This document shows, piece after piece, positions 8,840 through 18,015 of a stretch of 64,000 bases of DNA (position 1 is its first letter; each line of letters begins with the position of its first letter). Position numbers and translations under genes: made by a program. This DNA is from Modestobacter lapidis (GTDB lineage: Bacteria; Actinomycetota; Actinomycetes; Mycobacteriales; Geodermatophilaceae), in assembly GCA_019779905.1 (NCBI GenBank), contig JABAKE010000013.1:20115-84114 (forward strand). Reading direction: 5' to 3'. The notes beneath the pieces were generated by a model. It saw only the letters and a list, made by a program, of their open reading frames with translations. It was not told the DNA's origin and made no database searches.

Positions 8840-9022
8840 GATGTGGAGACTCCCGAGTTTCGGATGGCGGCCGTCCGGTGACGGACCGCCGTTGTCGAAG
8901 CGAGAAAACTAACACCGCGGCGGCCGCCGGTGCAGGTACCGCCCGGGCCGGAGGCGCCCGGCCGGGTGCCCCGGCCGTCCTCCGGCCGGGGCACCCGCCG
9001 GTCCCGGCGCTCGCGGGGGACA

Positions 9023-9919
9023 ATGGGCGACGTGACAGAACCGGACCAGTTGCGCCTGCTCGCGGTGCACGCCCATCCCGACGACGAGTCGAGCAAGGGT
9101 GCCGCGACGATGGCCAAGTACGTCGCCGAGGGCGCCCGGGTGCTGGTGGCCACCTGCACCGGCGGAGAGCGCGGCTCGGTGCTCAACCCCGCGATGGACC
9201 GCCCCGAGGTGTGGGAGCGGTTGCCGCAGCTGCGGATGGAGGAGATGGCCCGGGCGCGGGAGATCCTCGGCGTCGAGCAGGAGTGGCTCGGCTTCGTCGA
9301 CTCCGGCCTGCCCGAGGGCGACCCGCTGCCCCCGCTGCCCGAGGGCTGCTTCGCCCTCGTGCCCACCGAGGAGGCCGCGGCGCCGCTCGTGGAGCTGATC
9401 CGCCGCTTCAGGCCGCAGGTGGTGACCACCTACGACGAGCGCGGCGGGTACCCGCACCCCGACCACATCAAGACCCATGAGGTCTCGGTGTACGCCTTCG
9501 AGGCCGCCGGCGACCCGGAGCGCTACCCGGACCTGGGCGAGCCCTGGCAGCCGAGCAAGCTCTACTACCAGATGAGCTTCACACTGCCGCGCACCAAGGC
9601 GCTGCACGAGGCGATCCTGTCGATGGGGCTGGAGTCGCCGTACGCCGAGATGCTGGAGAAGTGGGACCCGGCCAGGGACATCTCCCACCGGGTCACCACC
9701 CGGGTGCCCTGCGCCGAGTACTTCCCGGTCCGCGATGCAGCACTGATCGCGCACGCCACCCAGATCGACCCGAGCGGGCGGTGGTTCACCGTGCCGCTGG
9801 ACATGCAGACGAGGGCCTGGCCGACCGAGGACTACGAGCTGGCGCGCTCGCTGGTCGACTCGACGCTGCCGGAGGACGATCTGTTCGCCGGCGTCCGCAG
9901 CCCGGTGCGTGTCCCGTGA
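9023..9919 (+). CDS. mca: Mycothiol S-conjugate amidase
   Basis: 298 residues of the LmbE/MshB family. Zinc motif AHPDDE (H18, D20, D21) and the second site GYPHPDHI (H145/H148). It cleaves mycothiol S-conjugates to release mercapturic acids during electrophile detoxification. The SGLPEGD stretch and the long C-terminal half (RVPCAEYFPVRDAAL) favour Mca over the deacetylase MshB. ATG at 9023 follows GGGGGACA; GTG at 9032 is an alternative. The stop overlaps the next gene (GTGA). Confidence 0.92.
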   Translation: MGDVTEPDQLRLLAVHAHPDDESSKGAATMAKYVAEGARVLVATCTGGERGSVLNPAMDRPEVWERLPQLRMEEMARAREILGVEQEWLGFVDSGLPEGDPLPPLPEGCFALVPTEEAAAPLVELIRRFRPQVVTTYDERGGYPHPDHIKTHEVSVYAFEAAGDPERYPDLGEPWQPSKLYYQMSFTLPRTKALHEAILSMGLESPYAEMLEKWDPARDISHRVTTRVPCAEYFPVRDAALIAHATQIDPSGRWFTVPLDMQTRAWPTEDYELARSLVDSTLPEDDLFAGVRSPVRVP

Positions 9920-10266
9920 CCGGCGCACTCATCACCGGTCTCACGGTCCTGGCCGCGCAGCAGGAACAGCTCCCCGAGGACGTGGGCAAGGCCGGGCCGA
10001 TCGGTCTGACGTTGATCGTCGCCCTGCTGATCGCCACGATCCTGCTGGTGCGGTCGATGGGCGGGCATCTCAAGAAGCTGCCGAGGAGCTTCGGGCCCGA
10101 CGACGAGCCGGTCGAGATCCCCGACACCCCGGCGGAGTTGATCGACGGGCCCCGCCCGGGGGACGAGTTGCTCGACACCCTGCGCCGGGCGCCGCTGGCC
10201 ATCGAGCCGCCGCGCCGTCCCCAGGACGGCAACCCCCGGGACGGCGGCCAGGTTCCCGGCTCCTGA
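9916..10266 (+). CDS. Small membrane protein encoded with mca
   Basis: 116 residues from a GTG overlapping the mca stop. One clear transmembrane helix (IGLTLIVALLIATILLV) follows a short N-terminal part; the rest is a proline-rich cytoplasmic tail. The position matches the small membrane protein after mca in mycobacteria (Rv1083). Function unknown. Confidence 0.8.
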   Translation: MTGALITGLTVLAAQQEQLPEDVGKAGPIGLTLIVALLIATILLVRSMGGHLKKLPRSFGPDDEPVEIPDTPAELIDGPRPGDELLDTLRRAPLAIEPPRRPQDGNPRDGGQVPGS

Positions 10267-10297
10267 CCGGGGACCGGCCGGGCCGCCCGCCGGACGG

Positions 10298-10338
10298 CCT
10301 GCAGACGCCGAGCGGGGCGCCCGCCCGGCGTCTGCAGG
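10298..10338. terminator. Bidirectional hairpin between convergent genes
   Basis: Perfect 13-bp arms CCTGCAGACGCCG and CGGCGTCTGCAGG with a 15-nt loop, between the stops of the mca operon and the AMIN-like gene. Confidence 0.7.
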
Positions 10339-10353
10339 GTCCTGCGGTGGGGA

Positions 10354-10941
10354 TCACCAGTGGTGCGCCACGTCGATCACCAGTCGGGGCCCCTGGTCGG
10401 AGAACGGCGTACCCGGCAGGGTGAACACCCGGAAGGGCAGTCGGGCCCGGACGCCGACGCCCAGGGTGGTCTGGCCCTCGAAGGACCCGGCCCAGGCGAC
10501 CTGCCGGAACGTGGTGAACCCGCGGACGTCCACGACCTCCCGGGGGTCGGCGGGCGCGTAGGTGGCGCCGTGCTCGTCGTAGGCCGGGGCCCCGACGATG
10601 ATCTGCAGCGCCGCACCGCCCCGGACCGGGACAACGGCTCCGGACCCGTCGGCGATGACCTGGGGCACGTAGCGCACGTCGTACGAGCCGAACGAGCTGT
10701 CCTGGCCGCCCAGATCGATGACCAGGCGGTCGTAGCAGTCGTGCCGGCCGGCACGGACGTCGTTGACCACCTCGCGGTCGGCGAGGTCGTCGTGCGCCTC
10801 GGGGAGCGAGCCCCAGGTGATGCCGCAGTAGGGGGCGGCCGCCGCGGCGGGGCCGGCGGCGCCGACCAGGACCGCGGCGACCGCGGTGAGGACGACGGAG
10901 AGGATGGCGAGGGGACGGCGACGGGGCCGGGGACGGTTCAC
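10354..10941 (-). CDS. Secreted AMIN-like domain protein
   Basis: 195 residues from a GTG at 10941 with GGAGG 4 nt upstream. N-terminal arginines, a hydrophobic stretch and an Ala-rich cleavage region (GPAAAAAPYC) form a signal peptide. The mature part (ITWGSLPE, YDRLVIDLGG, FTTFRQVAWAG, RVFTLPG, LVIDVAHHW) matches the AMIN-like domain proteins found widely in actinobacteria. Two Cys (near CGI and DCYD) could form a disulfide. Function unknown, probably cell-envelope. Confidence 0.8.
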   Translation of the reverse strand: MNRPRPRRRPLAILSVVLTAVAAVLVGAAGPAAAAAPYCGITWGSLPEAHDDLADREVVNDVRAGRHDCYDRLVIDLGGQDSSFGSYDVRYVPQVIADGSGAVVPVRGGAALQIIVGAPAYDEHGATYAPADPREVVDVRGFTTFRQVAWAGSFEGQTTLGVGVRARLPFRVFTLPGTPFSDQGPRLVIDVAHHW

Positions 10942-11244
10942 GGTTCCTCCAGGTGTGAGGTGAGCCACTGGAAGCGTCCCGCGACACGCCGGCCCATTAC
11001 CAGACCGTGGCTGCCACGACAACCCATGACCTGTGCCGAGTCGGTTGTCAGATGTCGTCGAAGCACCGGTGCGTCGCGGCGGAGCCGATCCGCGGCGTTG
11101 CCCTCCGCAGTGGACCGGCAGACCGTCGTCCTGGGCCGGTCGACGAGATATCTGGCGAACCGCAGCTTCGGCCCGCAGTCGTCGGGGTAGCTCAGGCATC
11201 AGCCGTGCGGGAACCGGTTCCGGTCGGGGAAAGAGGCACCAGGC
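10942..11244. other. Intergenic region without recognised gene
   Basis: 303 bp between divergent genes. I see no coding frame with family-like content and no strong hairpin; it must hold promoters for the AMIN-like gene and the membrane protein gene. Confidence 0.5.
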
Positions 11245-11613
11245 ATGCGGAGGCAACCCGTGGCAGCCGGGCTGGCCCGGGCGCACGGCGCGTTCAACGT
11301 GCTGGGTGGGCTGTGGCCGCTGCTGCACATGCGCAGCTTCGAGGTGGTCACCGGGCCGAAGGTCGACCGGTGGCTCGTGCGGACGGTCGCCGGCCTGATG
11401 GTGGCCAACGGCGTGGTGCAGTGGCGGGCCGAGCCGTCGGACGACGGCCTGGCCGGCGCTCGCCGTGTCGGTGTCGGGACGGCGCTGACGCTCGGGAGCA
11501 TCGACCTGGTCTACGTGGGCCGGCACCGGATCAGCCGGATGTACCTGGTGGACGCTGTGCTGGAGGCCGGCTGGGTGCTCGCGTGGGCACGTTCCCTGCG
11601 ATCGCCCGGCTGA
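11245..11613 (+). CDS. Conserved hypothetical membrane protein
   Basis: 122 residues with three to four weak membrane helices (AFNVLGGLWPLLHM, VAGLMVANGVVQW, VGTALTLGSIDLVYV, VDAVLEAGWVLAW). AGAGGCACC precedes the ATG. I do not recognise a named family. Confidence 0.65.
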   Translation: MRRQPVAAGLARAHGAFNVLGGLWPLLHMRSFEVVTGPKVDRWLVRTVAGLMVANGVVQWRAEPSDDGLAGARRVGVGTALTLGSIDLVYVGRHRISRMYLVDAVLEAGWVLAWARSLRSPG

Positions 11614-11659
11614 CAGCAGCGGACGTCGCGCTCACCAGGCAGGCGTCGTCGCGCTGCGG

Positions 11660-11848
11660 CTACTCCCGGACGACCCAGACCTCGGCCGGCCCCTGCGGGG
11701 TGTCCTGCATCTGCACGGGCTCGAAGCGCTCGTACACCCCGAACCACCGTGGCCCGTCGTAGACGAGGACCGAGGACGCCAGCATCTCGGCGACCACGTC
11801 ATCGACCTCGCCGTGACGCGGGCCGCCCCAGTGGAAGATCAACGACAT
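11660..11848 (-). CDS. Small conserved hypothetical protein
   Basis: 62 residues beginning MSLIFHWGGPRHGEVDDVV and ending AEVWVVRE. The composition is that of a folded small soluble domain, and it fits a short gap between two plus-strand genes. No named function. Confidence 0.55.
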   Translation of the reverse strand: MSLIFHWGGPRHGEVDDVVAEMLASSVLVYDGPRWFGVYERFEPVQMQDTPQGPAEVWVVRE

Positions 11849-12069
11849 GAGGGGACCGTAGACGAGCCCCCGCGCCGGGGTGCCACCGCGGGTTCACCGC
11901 CGTGGGCGGCCGGGTCGATCCGGGGGACCGCGGCAGCAGGTGCTGGTCCGGACCGGCGCGCCGCGGTGGTGTCGTCGATGATCGGGCCCATGCCGGACGC
12001 CCAGCGAGCACCTGGCATCGCCGTGCCCGGCACGGCGCGTCGCCGCCCGGCCGGACCCGAGGGCGTGCG

Positions 12070-12990
12070 GTGAGGCTCTCCGATGTCGCCGGCGAGCTGT
12101 ACGGGCTGCCTCCTGATGAGTTCACCGCCGCCCGCGACGCCCGACGGAAGGAGGCCCGTGCCGACGGGGACCGCGATCTGGCGCAGGCGATCGGGAAGCT
12201 CCGCAGGCCCTCCGCCGCGGCGTGGGCAGTCAACACGCTCGTGCGGCGGGAGCCCGACGAGCTCCGCCAGCTGGTTGCCCTGGGTGCCGACCTGCGGGAG
12301 GCGCAGCGCACTCTCGAGGGGGAGCAGCTGAAGGAGCTCACCCAGCAGCGCCGGCGGGTGGTGGCGGCCCTGGTACGCCAGGCACGCACGCTGGCGCAGG
12401 AGCTCGGCCGGCCGGTGAGCGACGCGGTCGCCGGTCAGGTCCAGGACACGCTGCGGGCGGCGATGGCCGACGAGGACGCCGGCCGGGCGACGCTGTCCGG
12501 TCGACTGACCTCACCCCTGTCGTACACCGGTGTCGGAACGGCCGACGTGCACGGGGCGGTCGCCGCCCTCCCGGCGGGTGAGCCGGGTGAGGCCACCTCG
12601 GCAGCGGGGCGGGCCGGCGACGAGCGGACGTCGACGCGCGAGCGGCAGCGACGGGCCGCGCAGGAGCAGTTGGCCGGCGCGCGGGAGGAGCTCGTGGACG
12701 CCGAGGCCGCCGCAGCGGAGGCCGAGACGGAGGCCGAGGGGGAGCGGGACCGACTGGACGGGCTCAGCGCTCGGCGGGACCAGCTGCGTGCCCGGATCGG
12801 GGAGCTCGAGGACGAGCTGCGCCGGGCTGAACAGGAGGCCGGTGAGCTGACGGGCGACCTGCGGCAGGGCCAACGGCGCCGGGACGCCGCGGAGCGCCGC
12901 GCGCAGCGCGCCGGCCAGGTCCGGGACCGGGTCCGGGCGCGCGTGGAGCGACTGGAGAGATCCGCCGCCGGACGCCGGACGAAGGGCTGA
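12070..12990 (+). CDS. Coiled-coil protein upstream of ku
   Basis: 306 residues from a GTG at 12070. The N-terminal half (SDVAGELYGLPPDEFTAARD, RRPSAAAWAVNTLVRR) is a conserved actinobacterial helical domain; residues ~190-300 are a long Ala/Glu/Arg coiled coil. No enzyme motif. It lies 92 bp before ku on the same strand, which may mean a link to DNA end handling, but that is only context. Confidence 0.75.
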   Translation: MRLSDVAGELYGLPPDEFTAARDARRKEARADGDRDLAQAIGKLRRPSAAAWAVNTLVRREPDELRQLVALGADLREAQRTLEGEQLKELTQQRRRVVAALVRQARTLAQELGRPVSDAVAGQVQDTLRAAMADEDAGRATLSGRLTSPLSYTGVGTADVHGAVAALPAGEPGEATSAAGRAGDERTSTRERQRRAAQEQLAGAREELVDAEAAAAEAETEAEGERDRLDGLSARRDQLRARIGELEDELRRAEQEAGELTGDLRQGQRRRDAAERRAQRAGQVRDRVRARVERLERSAAGRRTKG

Positions 12991-13082
12991 CCTGCCCGGC
13001 ATCGGCACGACGTCGAACCGGCGGCATGGGGCGTCCCCGCGCGGGTAGGGCGGCTGCACGTCGATGAGAGGAGGCGGTCGTC

Positions 13083-14108
13083 ATGGCACGAGCCATCTGG
13101 ACGGGAGCCCTGACCTTCGGGCTGGTCAACGTACCGGTCGGGCTCTACTCCGCCACCGAGGACAAGACGGTGCACTTCAACCAGTTCGAGCGGGGCACCT
13201 CCTCCCGGATCCGCTACAAGCGGATCAACGAGGACACCGGCGACGAGGTCGACTACGACGACATCGTCAAGGGCGAGGACATCGGTGACGGCCGGTACGT
13301 CATCGTCACTCCCGAGGAACTGGAGGAGATCGAACCGGGGCGGTCCCGGATCATCGACATCTCCGACTTCGTCGACGTGGCCGAGATCGATCCCATCTAC
13401 TACCAGAAGACCTACTACCTGGCGCCGCAGAACGACGAGGCCCAGCGTGCGTATGCACTCCTCCTGCAGGCGATGGAACGGGCCGGCCGAGTGGGTGTGG
13501 CCACGTTCGTCATGCGGTCCAAGCAGTACCTGGCCGCGATCCGGCCACAGGGTGAGGTGCTCACGCTGGAGACGATGTTCTTCGCCGACGAGGTGCGCGA
13601 CCCGGTCGAGGAGATCGAGCAACTGCCGGTCGGGCACTCCTTCAAGGCCCGCGACCTCGACATGGCGGTGTCGCTGATCGAGTCCATGACCACCGGGTGG
13701 GACCCCGGCAACTACCGCGACACCTACCGCGACCGGGTCAACGAGCTCATCGAGGCCAAGCGTCGCGGTGAGGAGGTGGTGACCGAAGGGGGGCCGGCAG
13801 GCGAGTCGAACGTCCTCGACCTGATGGATGCGTTGCGCGCTAGCGTCGCAGAGGCCAAGGGCCACCGGCCGGGCAACAGCAAGGACGTCGGAAAGCTGAC
13901 CACCCGCCGGTCCGGCCGGGAAGCGAGCGAGGACCCAGCCGCCCGGGAGCAGGACGGGCCGGACGGCGACCTGGAGCGCATGACGAAGAAGGACCTCTAC
14001 GACCTGGCCCAGGGTCTCGACGTCCCCGGGCGGTCCAAGATGACCCGCGAGGAGCTGGCGGAGGCCGTGCGGAGCGCGCGCAGCGCGGCCGGCAGCAAGG
14101 CCTCCTGA
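13083..14108 (+). CDS. ku: Non-homologous end-joining protein Ku with SAP/Rho-N-like tail
   Basis: 341 residues. The Ku core starts MARAIWTGALTFGLVNVPVGLYSAT and runs to about residue 255 (GWDPGNYRDTYRDRVNELIEAK). Homodimeric Ku threads onto DNA ends and recruits LigD. The C-terminus adds MTKKDLYDLAQGLDVPGRSK, a SAP/Rho-N-like helix pair likely to bind DNA. GAGGAGG precedes the ATG. No ligD is seen in the window. Confidence 0.95.
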   Translation: MARAIWTGALTFGLVNVPVGLYSATEDKTVHFNQFERGTSSRIRYKRINEDTGDEVDYDDIVKGEDIGDGRYVIVTPEELEEIEPGRSRIIDISDFVDVAEIDPIYYQKTYYLAPQNDEAQRAYALLLQAMERAGRVGVATFVMRSKQYLAAIRPQGEVLTLETMFFADEVRDPVEEIEQLPVGHSFKARDLDMAVSLIESMTTGWDPGNYRDTYRDRVNELIEAKRRGEEVVTEGGPAGESNVLDLMDALRASVAEAKGHRPGNSKDVGKLTTRRSGREASEDPAAREQDGPDGDLERMTKKDLYDLAQGLDVPGRSKMTREELAEAVRSARSAAGSKAS

Positions 14109-14166
14109 CCGGGAAGCGAGCGGAGAGCCCAGGTCTGACGCCGGGGGCCGGGTCCGATCAGGCCGC

Positions 14167-14772
14167 TCAGGCGTCCTCGCGGTCCGGGCTCTCCAGCCGG
14201 AAGAAGTTGCTCTGGTTCCCGTCCTTGCGCTCCTCCTGGTACAGGAAGTTGAGCTTGCGGGCGTCGAAGGTGGCGAACCATTCGTCCCAGCTCACCTGCC
14301 GCAGGTTCTCGGAGTCGCCGGCGAAGTCGAAGCGCAGCACGCCGAGGTGGTCGCCGTGCTCGGTGCCGTCGACGGTGGCCGGCACGCCGTTGCGCTCCTC
14401 GGCCCAGTGCCGGATCACCTCGTGGCTCGTCGTGGCGAGGCTGCGGCCCTGGCGTTCCGGGTCCTCGTCCAGCGAGGTCACCTCCTGGGAGTACTTCAGG
14501 GACCGCGACGTCTGGTCTCCGGTGCGCAGGTGCCCGTCATCGGGACCGCGATCGCCGGGGTGTCCCGCCTCGCTCTCTCCGGTGCTGCCGTCCGAGCCGT
14601 CCCGAGCGTCCTCCCGGTACGCCTCCGACATGGCGCTGACGAGTTCCTCCTTCTTCATCGAGGAGGTTCCGCTGATGCCCGCTTCCCTGGCCTGCTCGCG
14701 GAGGTCGTCGACCTTGGTCCCGCGCAGCTCCGTCTCGCTGAGTCCCGGGGTGTTCGGCGTCTCGTTGCTCAC
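14167..14772 (-). CDS. SAP/Rho-N-like domain protein convergent with ku
   Basis: 201 residues. Residues ~14-50 (ELRGTKVDDLREQAREAGISG through MKKEELVSAM) form a helix pair like the one at the end of Ku. A charged linker follows, then a C-terminal globular part (HLGVLRFDFAGDSENL, WDEWFATFDARKLNFLYQEE). The second domain looks like a small conserved bacterial domain I cannot name with confidence. Convergent with ku, 58 bp apart. Confidence 0.75.
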   Translation of the reverse strand: MSNETPNTPGLSETELRGTKVDDLREQAREAGISGTSSMKKEELVSAMSEAYREDARDGSDGSTGESEAGHPGDRGPDDGHLRTGDQTSRSLKYSQEVTSLDEDPERQGRSLATTSHEVIRHWAEERNGVPATVDGTEHGDHLGVLRFDFAGDSENLRQVSWDEWFATFDARKLNFLYQEERKDGNQSNFFRLESPDREDA

Positions 14773-14917
14773 GGTGTTCTCCTTTCCCGGTGGGCGGTGA
14801 TGATCACGGCCCTACCCGCCAGTGCCGGACCCACGCGCACGGCGGGGTCCTGGCTCGGCCGCACCGCGGGGGGCTGCCAGCCCGCCGTCACAGGGCCGGC
14901 AACCGGCCATGCCGCGG

Positions 14918-15514
14918 TCAGTCTGGCGGGCAGTCGCGCGCTGCAGCCGCCTCGAAGTCAGGGACGGGTCGGGCCTCGGCCTCCTCGACCGTGTCGGCGA
15001 TCCCGTTCTCCGCGATGTCCCCGATCAGCCAGTCCATCTCGTCGATCTCCCGCTGCTGTGCCTCGATGATCTCGACGGCCAGCTGGCAGACGCGCACGTC
15101 GTCGAGCTCGGCCCGCTCGGAGCGGGTGATCGCCATCGAGTGGTGGGGGATCATCGCGCGCATCCAAGCGGTGTCCTGCACGGTGGTCTGGCTGCGGTCG
15201 AGGAAGATCCCGAAACCCAGGAGCAGCAGGCTCGCTGCCACGATGGCGATGTTGGCCTTCATGTTCTTGTACATGTTGGACATCCACGCGAGCATGACCA
15301 GCCCCATGGCCCCGCCCATGGTGATCGCCATGAAGACGCGGCTCTGGCTGAAGCGGATGTGGCTCCACTCCCAGGTGCTGACGAACATGATCCAGTACAT
15401 GAGGACGATGGACGTCAGGATCGCGGCCCCGAACCGCAGGTACATCTTCGCCTGGGGCGACATGCCGCCGCCCTGATCGTTCTCGTTCGCCTCGTCGCTC
15501 TTCTTCGTCGCCAT
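14918..15514 (-). CDS. Membrane-anchored DUF305 protein
   Basis: 198 residues from ATG 15514 (CGGAGATC upstream). Three transmembrane helices (AAILTSIVLMYWIMF, VFMAITMGGAMGLVMLAW, IAIVAASLLLLGFGIFL) precede a DUF305 domain with the hallmark MIPHHSMAI and a second conserved stretch VCQLAVEIIEAQQREIDEM. DUF305 is a ferritin-like helical domain often found in copper and silver resistance loci; a direct metal role is inference here. Confidence 0.85.
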   Translation of the reverse strand: MATKKSDEANENDQGGGMSPQAKMYLRFGAAILTSIVLMYWIMFVSTWEWSHIRFSQSRVFMAITMGGAMGLVMLAWMSNMYKNMKANIAIVAASLLLLGFGIFLDRSQTTVQDTAWMRAMIPHHSMAITRSERAELDDVRVCQLAVEIIEAQQREIDEMDWLIGDIAENGIADTVEEAEARPVPDFEAAAARDCPPD

Positions 15515-15820
15515 GAATCCGATCTCCGTTCTGCGGTTGTCGGGGTGGGAGGAGTCGCGCACGTCGTGGGACTCGCGGCCACGAGAGCCGCTGGCTGCAT
15601 CCGGTCACACCGCAGGCGCGTGGCTGCCGTGGTCGGCAGTCCGCGCGGAAGGTCGAGACTTTAGGCAGACGGCGACCTTGTGGAACGGCGTCCGCATGCC
15701 CGTACGGTTGTCCGGATAAACGCGAGTGACTCGGTGCCCTCGTCGGAACCGTCGGAACAGGTACCGTCGTGCCGCCATCGAGCCTGCAGGCATGCGGGGC
15801 AGGTGTGGAGCGGGGGTGTC
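15515..15820. other. Intergenic region between DUF305 and DUF6153-like genes
   Basis: 306 bp between divergent genes. No coding frame is convincing. It holds the operator/promoter-like element at 15700-15720. Confidence 0.5.
15700..15720 (+). promoter_or_regulatory. CCG-N10-CGG operator-like element with GATAAA -10 candidate
   Basis: CCGTACGGTTGTCCGGAT (15700-15717) differs at two positions from the element upstream of nuoA (19023-19040). GGATAAA at its end could be the -10 box of the DUF6153/DUF305 operon. Confidence 0.45.
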
Positions 15821-16243
15821 ATGCGAGGGCGGCGGATCTGGGCACTGCTCGTGGTGGCCGCCGTCCTGGCCATGCACGGGGTGCAGTGCATGAGCGGATC
15901 TTTCGGCCCCGCCCACGTGGCTTCCGCCGTCCCTCTCACCGTGCTGGACGGCGGCTCGACCGTGTTCCCCGATGGAACCCCCCACGTCGCCGCCCTCGGC
16001 GCGGATGCGATCACGCCACTCCACCCCGCTCCTGGCGGCCTCCCAGCCCATGGACCCGAGTTCTGGACCATCTGTCTTGCTGTGGTGTTCGCGGCGTTGG
16101 CGCTGGTGAGCGTCGCGTTGCTGTTCCGTGGGCGAGCCGCCCTCGTCGTACGAGGCCCGCCCCGCTCGTTGCATGGGCTCCGGCAGCGCTACCGGCTGCA
16201 CCCGGCGCCGGATCTCTCCGCTCTCTGTCTCCTGCGGATCTAG
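15821..16243 (+). CDS. DUF6153-like small membrane protein
   Basis: 140 residues starting MRGRRIWALLVVAAVLAMHGVQC, an N-terminal helix ending in the MHGxQC motif that I associate with the DUF6153 family. A Pro-rich periplasmic part and a second helix (FWTICLAVVFAALALVSVALLF) follow. It lies directly upstream of the DUF305 lipoprotein, a common pairing. Function unknown, probably envelope metal handling. Confidence 0.7.
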   Translation: MRGRRIWALLVVAAVLAMHGVQCMSGSFGPAHVASAVPLTVLDGGSTVFPDGTPHVAALGADAITPLHPAPGGLPAHGPEFWTICLAVVFAALALVSVALLFRGRAALVVRGPPRSLHGLRQRYRLHPAPDLSALCLLRI

Positions 16244-16324
16244 GCCGAACGCCCCGACCCCGCCAGCACCTGCTGGACGGGGGGCGATCAGGCACGCCCA
16301 GACCTCATTGACAGGAGACTCGCA

Positions 16325-16957
16325 ATGACCCGCACGACAGCTCGACTCGTCCGCATCGCCGGTGGCCTGCTCGCCGGCGCAGTCCTTCTCGGCGGCTGTT
16401 CCAGTGCCGTCGACGGCACCGCGGCCGATAGCAACACTTCCGCCGACAGCTCGGCGACCGTGTCCGAAGAGTTCAACGACGCCGACGTCGCCTTCGCTCA
16501 GGGGATGATCCCGCATCACGAAGGTGCCCTGGTGATGGCTGAGATGGCTGTGGAGCGCGCCAGCGATCCTCGCGTGCTGGGCCTGGCCGAGCGCATCCAG
16601 GCCGGTCAGGGCCCGGAGATCGATCTGATGACCGGCTGGCTGGAGGAGTGGGGAGAGCCGGTGGAATCCGGTGGCATGGGCGGTATGGATCATGGATCAG
16701 ATGGCATGGGCCACGCGCCCCAGGACATGCCCGGCATGGGCTCCGGCGGCATGGGAGACATGCCCGCCGGTCCCGACTTCGACCGGATGTGGCTCCAGTC
16801 GATGATCGGCCACCACGACGGTGCGGTGGTCATGGCGCAAATCGAGATCGACGACGGCGCGAACGAGGAAGCGATCGACCTGGCTCGGCTCATCGTCGAG
16901 ACCCAGAACGACGAGATCAACGAGATGCAGCAGCTGCTGAATGAACTCGGCGGCTGA
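16325..16957 (+). CDS. DUF305 lipoprotein with Met/His-rich linker
   Basis: 210 residues. Signal peptide with lipobox LLGGC (C25). Two DUF305 half-motifs, MIPHHEGA (61-68) and MIGHHDGA (160-167), flank a linker (116-146) very rich in Gly, Met, His and Asp, including GGMDHG. The HH pairs and Met/His linker suggest copper or silver binding outside the membrane. CAGGAGACTCGCA precedes the ATG; probable operon with the preceding and following genes. Confidence 0.9.
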   Translation: MTRTTARLVRIAGGLLAGAVLLGGCSSAVDGTAADSNTSADSSATVSEEFNDADVAFAQGMIPHHEGALVMAEMAVERASDPRVLGLAERIQAGQGPEIDLMTGWLEEWGEPVESGGMGGMDHGSDGMGHAPQDMPGMGSGGMGDMPAGPDFDRMWLQSMIGHHDGAVVMAQIEIDDGANEEAIDLARLIVETQNDEINEMQQLLNELGG

Positions 16958-17056
16958 GTCGGTGGCTGCGGGGGCGGCGGCCGGTCCGCCGCCCCCGCGG
17001 CGCCCCTGCTTGCCGGGTCCACCTCCCGGCCCTCAGACGGATCCCTGGAGTTCGCC

Positions 17057-17947
17057 GTGCGTAGCCAGATAACCCCTCGTTCTTGCCGTTCCTCCCGGAC
17101 GATGGTCACCGGCTCGGTGATGACCGCCCTCGTGGTTGCCCTGGCCGCATGTTCCTCGTCGGAGTCCGCCCCCTCCGGCCCAGTCGAAGCACTTCCTGCG
17201 GGGTCATTGCCCGCAGCTCACGTCCACGGAGTTGGGATAGATCCTGGAGACGGAGACGTGCTGGTGGCGACGCACGAGGGCCTCCTCGAGGTCGGTGACG
17301 GCGGCCAGGTCACCCCCGTCGGCCCGGTGATCGACCTGATGGGGTTCAGCGTGGCCGGTCCCGCCCGGTACCTGGCCTCCGGTCACCCCGGCCTGCGCGT
17401 CGACCTGCCGCAGCCCGTCGGCCTCATCGAGTCCACCGACGGCGGTCGTACCTGGACGCCGCTGTCCCGACAGGGGCAGTCCGACTTTCACGGCTTGACC
17501 GCCAGCGACGCCGGTGTGCTCGGCTTCGACGGGGCACTGATGCGTAGCGACGACGGCCGAGCGTGGGAACAGCTGGACATCCCGGCCGAGCCGCACTCGC
17601 TGGCGGCGTCACCGGACGGCATGCACGTGCTGGCGGCGACTCAGCAGGGCCTCCTGCGCTCCGTCGATGCGGGGTCCTCGTGGTCCCCGTCGGTTGGGGC
17701 GCCCGTCCTCCAGGTGGTCGACTGGGCCGACGGTGACAGCGCCGTCGGGGTGACGCCGACCGGGGTGGTGTGGTCCAGCACCGACCGTGGTGAGACGTGG
17801 CAGGAGGCGGGGCGGCTGGACGCCGCTCCCGAAGTTGTGGTGGCGTCTGCGGAAGGCGATCGGATGCGGCTCGTGGTCGTGACTACCGACGCCCTCGTCG
17901 AGTCGTTCGATGGTGGCTCTACTTTCGAGGTCCTGCTGGAGCGTTGA
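17057..17947 (+). CDS. BNR/sialidase-like beta-propeller lipoprotein (F510_1955-type)
   Basis: 296 residues from a GTG. N-terminal signal with lipobox ALAAC followed by SSSES. Repeated Ser/Thr-Asp-Gly-Gly motifs (ESTDGGRTW, SSTDRGETW, RSVDAGSSW, ESFDGGSTF) are BNR repeats of a seven-bladed propeller. HVHGVGIDPGDGDVLVATHEGL near the start is typical of the group annotated as F510_1955 family and often found beside DUF305 genes. No enzymatic residues can be assigned. An internal ATG at 17102 is an alternative start. Confidence 0.8.
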   Translation: MRSQITPRSCRSSRTMVTGSVMTALVVALAACSSSESAPSGPVEALPAGSLPAAHVHGVGIDPGDGDVLVATHEGLLEVGDGGQVTPVGPVIDLMGFSVAGPARYLASGHPGLRVDLPQPVGLIESTDGGRTWTPLSRQGQSDFHGLTASDAGVLGFDGALMRSDDGRAWEQLDIPAEPHSLAASPDGMHVLAATQQGLLRSVDAGSSWSPSVGAPVLQVVDWADGDSAVGVTPTGVVWSSTDRGETWQEAGRLDAAPEVVVASAEGDRMRLVVVTTDALVESFDGGSTFEVLLER

Positions 17948-17955
17948 GGTCGGCC

Positions 17956-17994
17956 CCGGGGGCGCCAGGCCGTGGTGGACCGTGGCGCCCCCGG
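17956..17994. terminator. Bidirectional terminator hairpin
   Basis: Perfect 12-bp arms CCGGGGGCGCCA and TGGCGCCCCCGG with a 15-nt loop, between convergent genes. Confidence 0.75.
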
Positions 17995-18015
17995 CGTCGA
18001 CCGTCCGTGCGGCCG

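Noticed and set aside
11033..11398. Plus-strand frame overlapping the start of the small membrane protein gene
   Set aside because: Arg/Ser-rich shadow without a ribosome-binding site.
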